Source of the DNA: Cyanobacteria bacterium QS_8_64_29
GTDB lineage: Bacteria > Cyanobacteriota > Cyanobacteriia > Cyanobacteriales > Rubidibacteraceae
DNA length: 39,724 nucleotides
Assembly: GCA_003022125.1 (NCBI GenBank)
Contig: PXQH01000062.1
Span: 1 to 39,724, forward strand
Direction: 5' to 3'
Made by a program: the position numbers and the translations under genes. Shown piece after piece: positions 34,228 through 39,724 of this stretch. A model generated the notes under the pieces. The model saw nothing but the letters and a program-made list of their open reading frames with translations. It was not told the DNA's origin and did not search any database. Position 1 is the first letter of the stretch. Each line of letters begins with the position of its first letter.

Positions 34228-35012
34228 CTTCACTCGTTCGTCGCAGTGCAACGGCAGGATTGGCTGGCGGCGCGCTGGTTGCCACGCTGGGGGGAACTGC
34301 ATTGCGCACTACCGCTCTCCCCGAAGAAGAAGTCGTTAAGCAACTCAAGCCCGTGCCGGTGTTTATGCTGGCCAAGCAAACCGATGATGGAGCTGCGTTT
34401 GTCGACAGCAAGATTGAGGGTAACAACGTGACGCCTGCCTATTTGAACCAAAGCGATGCCAAGCAGGCCCTCAAGCAGCTCAAGCAAAAACAACCCGACG
34501 TTGCCAAGCAGGTCGAGGTTTTGCCGGTCTCGCTGGCTAAAGCCTACCAGCTCAGCAACTCGGACGAAAAGCAGTCCTCCGACATTGTCTTCGTCCCGTC
34601 TAAATCGGATGTCAAATCGGCGGTTTCCACGCTCAAAAAGCAGGGGCAAAAGGACGTCTCGGTTAAAAACTTTCCCGGCGCTCCCCTGTTTGCGGCAACG
34701 GTCGGGGATAAATACGTCACGGTTAGCTCGCAACAGGATGGTGAAAGCACCGTGCCGTTCTTTTTCGATGCCAAGCAAGCCCAGCAGCTCATCAAGCGCT
34801 TCAAAAAGCAGCGCTCTGACATGAGCGAGCAAGTGCAAATGAAGGTCGTTCCGCTGCAAGGCGTGCTCAAGGCTTTTCGCACGAGCGACAACGAGGCGCT
34901 CAAACAAGTCCGGCTCGTCCCTTCAAAAGAATCGCTTGAGTTCATGCGCTCGCAAGCGCAGCAGCAACAGCAGCAGGGGAATTCGCAGCAGCAGGGGGAT
35001 TCTTCGAGCTAG
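34224..35012 (+). CDS. Tic22 family protein
   Basis: 262 residues, with an N-terminal signal-like segment (SLVRRSATAGLAGGALVATL) pointing to export into the periplasm or thylakoid lumen. The mature part has two related halves: VPVFMLAKQTDDGAAFVD...AYLNQSDAKQALKQLKQKQPDV and APLFAATVGDKYVTV...PFFFDAKQAQQLIKRFKKQ. This is the duplicated Tic22 fold; in cyanobacteria these proteins are periplasmic and implicated in outer-membrane biogenesis with Omp85. The C-terminal 20 residues are Gln/Ser-rich. ATG 34224 with GAGGA upstream is chosen; the frame is open farther back through tRNA-Pro. Confidence 0.88.
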   Translation: MTSLVRRSATAGLAGGALVATLGGTALRTTALPEEEVVKQLKPVPVFMLAKQTDDGAAFVDSKIEGNNVTPAYLNQSDAKQALKQLKQKQPDVAKQVEVLPVSLAKAYQLSNSDEKQSSDIVFVPSKSDVKSAVSTLKKQGQKDVSVKNFPGAPLFAATVGDKYVTVSSQQDGESTVPFFFDAKQAQQLIKRFKKQRSDMSEQVQMKVVPLQGVLKAFRTSDNEALKQVRLVPSKESLEFMRSQAQQQQQQGNSQQQGDSSS

Positions 35013-35036
35013 CAGCAAGCGGCGCCCAGGTCGCCC

Positions 35037-35936
35037 ATGGTGCTAGCTGAAGCCGTATCGGGCGCCTGGTTGCTGGCTTGGCGGCGCCGAGCCCGCCAAG
35101 CCGCAGCAGCAACCGAATTGGACCCAGCAGAAGTCGATTGGCTGCTACGCGAGGTCACCGATCTGGGTAGTCTGGCGCTGCGCTTGGAGTCGTTTGGCGC
35201 TCGCACTGCAATTCCGCTGGCCTGGACAGCAGTGACGCTCGAGCAACGCTGGCAGCAGCGCCTTCGGCAGCGCGTGCCGTTGCAGCATCTGCTCGGTCGC
35301 GCGCCCTGGCGCGATTTTTCGCTGACCGTCTCGCCGGCGGTTTTGGTGCCACGCCCCGAGACGGAGCTGCTGGTCGATCTTGCTGCCGAAGCAGCCTGCG
35401 GCCGCTGGAGCGAGCGCGGCCACTGGGTCGATCTGGGCACAGGCAGCGGTGCCCTTGCGCTGGGCCTGGCTCGAGCCCTGCCCCAAGCGACCGTTCACGC
35501 TGTCGATTGCAGTGCCGCCGCCATCCAGATCGCGCAGACCAACGCCCGGGAGTTGGGCTTGCAGGATTGCATCCGCTTTTATCAGGGTGACTGGTGGGAA
35601 CCGTTTGAGGCAATGCGCGGCCAAATTGCGGGCATGGTGGCCAATCCGCCCTACATTCCCAGCGCGCAACTGCCGCAACTGCAACCCGAGGTCGCCCGCC
35701 ACGAACCCCATCAAGCACTGGATGGCGGCTGGGATGGCCTCGCTTGCATCCGTTACCTGGTTGCGAGCGCGCCGGCTTACTTGCAGCCAGGCGGCCTGTG
35801 GGCCATCGAGCTCATGGCCGGCCAGGCAGAGGCCGTAACGGCCTTGCTAAGCCAGCAGAGCCGTTATAGCGACATTCGCTGCCAGCGCGATCTGGCTGGA
35901 ATCGAGCGCTTCGCCCTAGCCCGCTGCCATCGCTAG
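35037..35936 (+). CDS. prmC: Peptide chain release factor N5-glutamine methyltransferase
   Basis: Methylates the GGQ glutamine of release factors. The 299-residue protein has an N-terminal helical domain ending in VPLQHLLGRAPWRDFSLTVSPAVLVPRPETELLVD (the family's PRPETE motif). The methyltransferase domain follows, with VDLGTGSGALALGLA (SAM loop) and the catalytic NPPY at residues 203-206, followed by IPS. Normal length. It is the first of three co-directional translation-related genes (prmC, tsaC, rsmD) spaced by 33 and 7 bp, probably an operon. Confidence 0.95.
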   Translation: MVLAEAVSGAWLLAWRRRARQAAAATELDPAEVDWLLREVTDLGSLALRLESFGARTAIPLAWTAVTLEQRWQQRLRQRVPLQHLLGRAPWRDFSLTVSPAVLVPRPETELLVDLAAEAACGRWSERGHWVDLGTGSGALALGLARALPQATVHAVDCSAAAIQIAQTNARELGLQDCIRFYQGDWWEPFEAMRGQIAGMVANPPYIPSAQLPQLQPEVARHEPHQALDGGWDGLACIRYLVASAPAYLQPGGLWAIELMAGQAEAVTALLSQQSRYSDIRCQRDLAGIERFALARCHR

Positions 35937-35969
35937 CGTGGAGAGGAGGCACCTCGCGCGCAGACGCTC

Positions 35970-36563
35970 ATGACGCAGGTATCGCCAGCCGCGCTGATCG
36001 CCAGCGCCCTAGCGGGTGAGGCAGTAAGCTTTCCCACCGATACTGTTCCGGCGCTAGCTGCACTGCCGGAGCAAGCTAAGGTGTTGTTTGAGCTCAAGGG
36101 ACGCGATCGCAGCAAGCCGCTCATTTTGATGGCAGCCGCAGCTGCCGAGCTCTGGCCTTACGCACGCGGCAGTGCTGCCGAGTTTGAGGCTTGGCAGCAA
36201 ATTGCCCAGGCACACTGGCCCGGCCCGCTGACGTTAGTCTTACCGGCATCGGCGGCGGTGCCGGCCGCGCTCAATCCCAGCGATCCCGGCACTATTGGGA
36301 TGCGCGTTCCCAATTGCCGCACGGCGCGCACAATTCTGGCCCGTACCGGACCGCTGGCCACCACCAGCGCCAACCGCTCGGGCGAGCCGTCCCTAACCCG
36401 GCTGTCGGCTGTTACCGCTGCATTTCCGGGCATCGCGGTCTTGGCCGCCGACGCCTCCGAAACCGCAAGCGGGCAACCCTCGACCGTGGCAAGATGGAAC
36501 GGCACGGACTGGACGGTCTTGCGCCAAGGCCCCGTCCGGCTGACCGGCAGCAACCCCGATTGA
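35970..36563 (+). CDS. tsaC: L-threonylcarbamoyladenylate synthase, YrdC/Sua5 family
   Basis: Makes threonylcarbamoyl-AMP for t6A37 tRNA modification. 197 residues: AVSFPTDTVPALAA (substrate loop), LKGRDRSKPLILM (K-x-R...KPL ATP/threonine site), WPGPLTLVLPAS, TIGMRVPNC and ATTSANRSGEPS, all diagnostic of YrdC. There is no extra Sua5 domain, so this is the short TsaC form. It lies between prmC and rsmD. Confidence 0.94.
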   Translation: MTQVSPAALIASALAGEAVSFPTDTVPALAALPEQAKVLFELKGRDRSKPLILMAAAAAELWPYARGSAAEFEAWQQIAQAHWPGPLTLVLPASAAVPAALNPSDPGTIGMRVPNCRTARTILARTGPLATTSANRSGEPSLTRLSAVTAAFPGIAVLAADASETASGQPSTVARWNGTDWTVLRQGPVRLTGSNPD

Positions 36564-36570
36564 CGGGCGC

Positions 36571-37107
36571 ATGCGGATTTACGGCAATCGCCGGCTGGAA
36601 ACGCTGCCTGGCCGCGCGATTCGACCGACGCCCTCGCGCGTGCGTGAGGCACTATTCGATTACTGGCAGGGCCAAATTCAGGACTGCCGCTGGCTAGATT
36701 TGTGCGCGGGCAGTGGGGCCATGGGCGCCGAAGCCCTGTGCCGCGGCGCCAGCTGGGTGGTGGGCATCGAGCGCTCGGGGCGTGCCTGCCGCGCGATCGC
36801 GCACAATTGGCAGCGGCTCGCGCCATCGCCGCATGCGTTCCAACTACTGCGCGGCGGGGTTTGCGAGCGCCTGCCTGCACTAGCAGGCCAACAGTTCGAC
36901 CGCGCCTACTTTGACCCGCCTTATGGCAGCGGCCTCTACCAACCGGTTCTGAGCGCAATCGCGGCGCTGGAGCTACTCGCCCCTAATGGGGAATTGGCCG
37001 TCGAGTACGACCCGCAGGCCTGGGAAGCGGCTTCGTTTGGCGACCTGCGGCTCATCCGCTGCAAACCCTACGGCAGCACCGCACTAGCTTTTTACCGCCG
37101 GTCCTAG
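36571..37107 (+). CDS. rsmD: 16S rRNA (guanine(966)-N(2))-methyltransferase RsmD
   Basis: 178 residues: [26 protein letters not shown] (the RsmD N-terminal RPT..R.REALF motif), [19 protein letters not shown] (SAM loop), and [15 protein letters not shown] (catalytic DPPY). It modifies 16S rRNA during 30S assembly. It starts 7 bp after tsaC. Its TAG shares CTAG (37104-37107) with petG on the opposite strand. Confidence 0.95.
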   Translation: MRIYGNRRLETLPGRAIRPTPSRVREALFDYWQGQIQDCRWLDLCAGSGAMGAEALCRGASWVVGIERSGRACRAIAHNWQRLAPSPHAFQLLRGGVCERLPALAGQQFDRAYFDPPYGSGLYQPVLSAIAALELLAPNGELAVEYDPQAWEAASFGDLRLIRCKPYGSTALAFYRRS

Positions 37108-37205
37108 CCGCCGCGCCGGTACTGCCGGTAGGCGTCAAAGAACAGCCCAGCCAGTGTAATAAAGACCAGCCCCAGCACAATGCCAAGCAGTAGCGGCTCG
37201 ATCAT
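37104..37205 (-). CDS. petG: Cytochrome b6f complex subunit V, PetG
   Basis: A 33-residue membrane protein, too short for routine ORF lists: [20 protein letters not shown] followed by [13 protein letters not shown]. It matches PetG (MVEPLLxGIVLG...LAGLFxAAYxQYxR), which is essential for b6f assembly and stability in the thylakoid. Divergently transcribed from cytM across 244 bp, a pairing that suits joint control of electron transport. Its stop lies in the CTAG shared with rsmD. Confidence 0.93.
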   Translation of the reverse strand: MIEPLLLGIVLGLVFITLAGLFFDAYRQYRRGG

Positions 37206-37449
37206 GGCGTCTCTTCCTCGTGAGGCAGCTCCTGCTCCCTATTGTGGCATTGCAGCCCCGTCACGCGTACTGCCGGCTGGCGGTTGCCAAGCTTGATGGA
37301 TCCTTCAATGAAACTTAATATAGATATAGGAAAACTTTAATTAGTAATTAAGCAATCGTAATGACGTCGTCCGCTCGGGCAAAGTGGCTCCGGCCGAGCC
37401 CTGGCCGCTCGCCCGTTGCAAAATGCCGCACCGGTCCCCCCGATAGCCC
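37206..37449. promoter_or_regulatory. AT-rich divergent promoter region between petG and cytM
   Basis: Bases 37300-37360 are strikingly AT-rich in a GC-rich chromosome. TTAATTA (37337-37343), G, TAATTAA (37345-37351) is a perfect 7-1-7 dyad. Next to it TATAGATATAGG (from about 37321) offers -10-like hexamers in both directions. The region probably holds both promoters and a regulator site; no specific regulator is recognised. Confidence 0.45.
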
Positions 37450-37824
37450 GTGATCGACCGCCTCGCTTTGCCCCCAAGCGCAGTTCGGTGGGTAGCAATC
37501 GGGCTGCTGGCATTCGTGCTGTTGGCATTGCTTGGCTGGTGGGGCAGCTACTGGTACCGCAGCTCAGATCCCTTCGTCCAGCAAGCGCTCTCGCTAGAGC
37601 GCCATCCCGAGCAGGGCCGCGAAATCTTTCAAGTGAACTGTGCTGGGTGCCATGGCGTCAATGCCGACGGGCACGTGGGGCCCAGCTTGCACGGTGTGAC
37701 CCAACGCAAATCCGATGCCGAGCTGATCCGCCAAGTAACCAGCGGGACCACGCCCCCCATGCCGGAGTTTCAGCCCGATCCGCAAGAAATGGCTGACCTG
37801 CTGGGCTACCTTGAGCAGCTATAG
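37450..37824 (+). CDS. cytM: Cytochrome M (c6-like, membrane-anchored)
   Basis: 124 residues from GTG 37450. The N-terminal membrane anchor (WVAIGLLAFVLLALLGWWGSYW) is followed by a class I c-type cytochrome domain: GREIFQVNCAGCHG with heme motif C64-A-G-C67-H68, then GPSLHGVTQRKS, and TSGTTPPMPEFQP with the axial Met. These match cyanobacterial CytM rather than soluble c6 (PetJ). CytM has been proposed to act under stress or in regulating photosynthetic and respiratory electron flow. The GTG is accepted because the anchor begins there. Confidence 0.92.
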   Translation: MIDRLALPPSAVRWVAIGLLAFVLLALLGWWGSYWYRSSDPFVQQALSLERHPEQGREIFQVNCAGCHGVNADGHVGPSLHGVTQRKSDAELIRQVTSGTTPPMPEFQPDPQEMADLLGYLEQL

Positions 37825-37827
37825 GTT

Positions 37828-37887
37828 GCTCTCGGCCTGATACAACAGTGCCTTTACCGGCAAAAGCCGTTTTGCCAAGCCGAGAGC
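37828..37887 (+). terminator. Nested hairpins just after cytM, possible terminator or switch
   Basis: Outer stem GCTCTCGGC (37828-37836) with GCCGAGAGC (37879-37887), both perfect. An inner hairpin GGCAAAA (37859-37865), loop GCCG, TTTTGCC (37870-37876) lies within. It starts 4 bases after the cytM stop. A second exact GCTCTCGGC at 37964-37972 could compete for the same partner strand. Confidence 0.5.
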
Positions 37888-37906
37888 CCTCGCCGCTATT
37901 AACGGT

Positions 37907-37934
37907 GAGTCCGGTCCCGACAGGGACCGGACTC
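37907..37934. repeat. Perfect 12-bp inverted repeat with GACA tetraloop
   Basis: GAGTCCGGTCCC (37907-37918) and GGGACCGGACTC (37923-37934) are exactly complementary. No T-tract follows on either side, so it is not a standard terminator. It sits between the cytM hairpins and the MITE-like repeat. The rest of 37825-38067 shows no gene. Confidence 0.6.
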
Positions 37935-38067
37935 GGACGCAGGCGCTCCTTGTCGGTCACCGAGCTCTCGGCTCGATGCCTTACATTGTGCGCGCTCAAA
38001 GTGAAAGATCGGGGAAGCTGACAGGATGGGGGAGGTTGAGCCCCCAAGCGATCGCTGCCGGAGCCTT

Positions 38068-38171
38068 ATACCAGTTTGAGCAGCAGATGCACGCTTGCCA
38101 AACAGCATGACTCCCATATTGAGAGGGTTCTGAAGGTCAGAATCTAGTGCATAAGCCACGAGAATTGGTAT
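38068..38171 (+). repeat. MITE-like repeat, copy 1, just upstream of galE
   Basis: A 104-bp element bounded by ATACCA(G/A)TT and AATTGGTAT inverted ends. It is about 80% identical to copy 2 at 39425-39528 with the same length and no gaps. TA dinucleotides border it, suggesting a TA-targeting transposase such as the IS630/Tc1 group, but no transposase is present. It ends 6 bp before the galE ATG, so it forms most of the galE 5' region. Confidence 0.8.
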
Positions 38172-38177
38172 TACCCC

Positions 38178-39176
38178 ATGGCAACATCTCCAACCGTTTT
38201 AGTAACCGGCGGAGCTGGCTATATTGGCGCCCATGCTGTCCTGGCGCTACAGCAGCGCGGCTATCGCACTGTTGTCCTCGATAATTTGAGCTGCGGGCAC
38301 CGCGAGTTTGTCGAGCGGGCCCTCAAGACCGAGCTCGTTATAGGCGACACGTGCGATCGCGACTGCCTCGATGCGCTCTTTCGCGACCGCACCATCGATG
38401 CCGTCATGCACTTTGCGGCCAACGCCTACGTGGGCGAATCGGTTGCCAATCCAGCCAAGTACTACCGCAATAACGTTGCGGGAACCCTAACGCTGCTCGA
38501 AGCCATGCAGGCGGCTGGGGTGCAGCAATTCGTGTTCTCCTCTACCTGCGCAACCTACGGCATTCCCCAGACCATCCCCATTCCCGAAGATCACCCCCAG
38601 CAGCCCATCAATCCCTACGGGCGCACCAAGCTGACCGTCGAGTGCATGCTGCAGGATTTTGAAGCGGCCTATGGGCTGCAGTCCGTCACGTTTCGCTACT
38701 TCAATGCGGCCGGCGCCGAGCCCAACGGCACCATTGGCGAAGCGCATGAGCCCGAAACGCACCTCATTCCGCTCATTTTGTTGGCGGCACTGGGCCAGCG
38801 CGACGCCATTCAGATCTTTGGGACGGACTATCCCACCCGGGATGGCACCTGCATTCGCGACTACGTCCACGTCAGCGACCTCGCCCAGGCGCACGTGCTG
38901 GGGCTCGACTACCTCCGTCGCGGTGGTGAGACGGCATTTTTCAACCTCGGCAATGGCAACGGTTTCTCCGTGCGCGAGGCGATCGCGGCAGCCGAGGCAG
39001 TAACCGGTCGCGCCATTCCGGCGATCGAGACCGAGCGCCGCCCGGGCGATCCGCCCAGCCTGGTAGGCAGCAGCGAGCGCGCCCGCCGCGTGTTGGGCTG
39101 GTCGCCCCAATACCCCGAGCTAGAGACCATTGTTGCCCATGCGTGGCAGTGGCACCGCCAACACGCTGGTGTCTAG
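38178..39176 (+). CDS. galE: UDP-glucose 4-epimerase
   Basis: Interconverts UDP-glucose and UDP-galactose. The 332-residue SDR protein has GGAGYIGAH at 11-19, VLDNLSCGH, FAANAYVGESV, the active-site Y147-G-R-T-K151, and FRYFNAAGAEPNGTIGE. DYPTRDGTCIRDYVHVSDLAQAH near residue 215 is standard for GalE. No Shine-Dalgarno sequence is visible because the MITE-like repeat ends 6 bp upstream. The TAG shares CTAG (39173-39176) with the former stop of the ABC ATPase relic. Confidence 0.96.
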   Translation: MATSPTVLVTGGAGYIGAHAVLALQQRGYRTVVLDNLSCGHREFVERALKTELVIGDTCDRDCLDALFRDRTIDAVMHFAANAYVGESVANPAKYYRNNVAGTLTLLEAMQAAGVQQFVFSSTCATYGIPQTIPIPEDHPQQPINPYGRTKLTVECMLQDFEAAYGLQSVTFRYFNAAGAEPNGTIGEAHEPETHLIPLILLAALGQRDAIQIFGTDYPTRDGTCIRDYVHVSDLAQAHVLGLDYLRRGGETAFFNLGNGNGFSVREAIAAAEAVTGRAIPAIETERRPGDPPSLVGSSERARRVLGWSPQYPELETIVAHAWQWHRQHAGV

Positions 39177-39424
39177 CGCGCGGGATCGATCCCGCGCTCG
39201 CGCATCTGTTGCAAAAAAAAACGCCTCCAAGGAGGGACGGGCGCGCTCTAGATGCTCCAGCCGAGCGCCCATGCGCGCCAGCTCGGCCGCAAAGGCATCG
39301 GGATCGCCCACCAACCAACCGTGCCAGCGCTCGCCCTGCCAGGCGAGCTCGCTCACCCAGGGAGTCAGCTTCTCGGGCCGACCGCCTACCCCGGCAACGC
39401 GGTAGGCCTGGTCCGTTCCCAGTA

Positions 39425-39528
39425 ATACCAATTTGAGCAGTGGATGCACGCTTTCCAAAGAATATGACTCCCATATTGAGGGAGTTTCGGAGATCGAAAT
39501 CTAGTGCGCAAGCTACGAGAACTGGTAT
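39425..39528 (+). repeat. MITE-like repeat, copy 2, inside the ABC ATPase relic
   Basis: 104 bp, same orientation as copy 1, starting ATACCAATTTGAGCAG and ending CGAGAACTGGTAT. By hand alignment it differs from copy 1 at about 19 positions with no gaps. It interrupts the ABC ATPase coding sequence. Confidence 0.8.
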
Positions 39529-39698
39529 GACGCGCCCGCGGCAGCCCGCGCAGCGCCGCGCTCGAGCGCAGAAACTCCCACGCCGTCAGCTGATCGTCGA
39601 AGGCCGGTGTCTTAGGGAGATAGCCCACGTGCTGGCGCACGGCCCGGTCCCCACTGGGGCGCCCAAAGACCCAGGCGCTACCGCCACTCGGGCGAGTC

Positions 39699-39724
39699 AT
39701 ACCAATTCTCGTGGCTTGTGCACT
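39699..39724 (-). repeat. MITE-like repeat, copy 3 (inverted, cut by window end)
   Basis: The last 26 bases are the reverse complement of the 3' end of copy 1, with one mismatch (ATACCAATTCTCGTGGCTT then GTGCACT). The element faces copy 2, so the two enclose a 170-bp piece of the ABC ATPase gene. The remainder lies beyond the window. Confidence 0.75.

Larger units (their letters stand above)
39173..39724 (-). pseudogene. ABC transporter ATP-binding protein, broken by two MITE-like repeats and a frameshift
   Basis: Read on the minus strand, two coding pieces survive. Bases 39698-39529 encode TRPSGGSAWVFGRPSGDRAV and GYLPKTPAFDDQLTAWEFL, the region between Walker A and the Q-loop side of a CcmA-like ATPase. 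Bases 39424-39222 encode the C-terminal domain (AYRVAGVGGRPEKL, LEHLERARPSLEAFF). Repeat copy 2 lies between them, and the Walker B/signature region is missing. Repeat copy 3 replaces the join to the Walker A part. A run of nine A (39213-39221) breaks the frame: with eight, the protein would continue LQQMRERGIDPAR and stop in the CTAG shared with galE. Confidence 0.8.

Noticed and set aside
37899-38159. Minus-strand frames of 86-129 codons between cytM and galE
   Set aside because: They run through hairpins and the MITE-like repeat; the sequence structure explains them and no protein features are visible.

Overview
The window is a gene-dense, GC-rich chromosomal segment of a cyanobacterium. 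The photosynthesis and cyanobacterial marker genes show this: petG and cytM, a slr1923-type divinyl reductase, ycf34, a Tic22-like protein, the plastid-type GNAT, an S1 paralogue of the Rps1b type, and a CobT of the cyanobacterial/archaeal family. The cyanobacterial HIP1 octamer GCGATCGC also recurs throughout. The genus cannot be fixed from the sequence alone. There are no rRNA genes, no CRISPR array and no prophage. The tRNAs are Thr(TGT), Val(TAC) and Pro(TGG).

Layout. Bases 1-200 hold the 3' end of an IS200/IS605-type tnpB gene and its terminal hairpin, ending about 30 bp before argG. Bases 228-6042 carry argG, ycf34 (-), the tRNA CCA-adding enzyme, ribE (-), a bifunctional nuclease, a ferredoxin-fused aldo/keto reductase and a secreted unknown. 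Bases 6039-11307 are a minus-strand run: proline-rich lipoprotein, small conserved protein, natD/livH permease, DUF2232 membrane protein, cobT, and a PotD-like binding lipoprotein. Bases 11404-16395 hold the divinyl reductase, an NhaP-type antiporter (-) and a four-ACT aspartate kinase. Bases 16443-19859 form a sulfate-assimilation set (cysC, SLC13-type sulfate permease, cysQ). After tRNA-Thr comes a wrecked sulfate ABC operon, in which a frameshifted sulfate-binding protein runs directly into CysW.

Bases 21736-24437 form a metal cassette: a ZiaR/SmtB-like repressor, a Tat-exported multicopper oxidase, and a ZIP permease with an unusual extracytoplasmic N-terminal domain. Next come a DUF2227 protein, mazG, an aldo/keto reductase, an S1 protein, a dienelactone hydrolase, and a pair of glycosyltransferases of the arsenosugar-associated families TIGR04282/TIGR04283. 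An M61 peptidase, a 40-residue NdhP-like membrane protein and an alpha/beta hydrolase follow. Bases 33400-37824 contain the GNAT, tRNA-Pro, Tic22 (preceded by a coupled 39-codon upstream ORF), prmC, tsaC, rsmD, petG (-) and cytM. The right end carries galE and the remains of an ABC-transporter ATPase gene.

Two themes stand out. Convergent genes are packed so tightly that five intact pairs share the same CTAG as both stop codons; a sixth pair would do so once a frameshift is undone. There is also active decay and mobile DNA: a collapsed sbp-cysT-cysW locus, and a 104-bp MITE-like repeat present three times. One copy lies 6 bp upstream of galE and two interrupt the ABC ATPase. The most promising lead for a new functional system is the ZiaR-like / multicopper oxidase / ZIP cassette.
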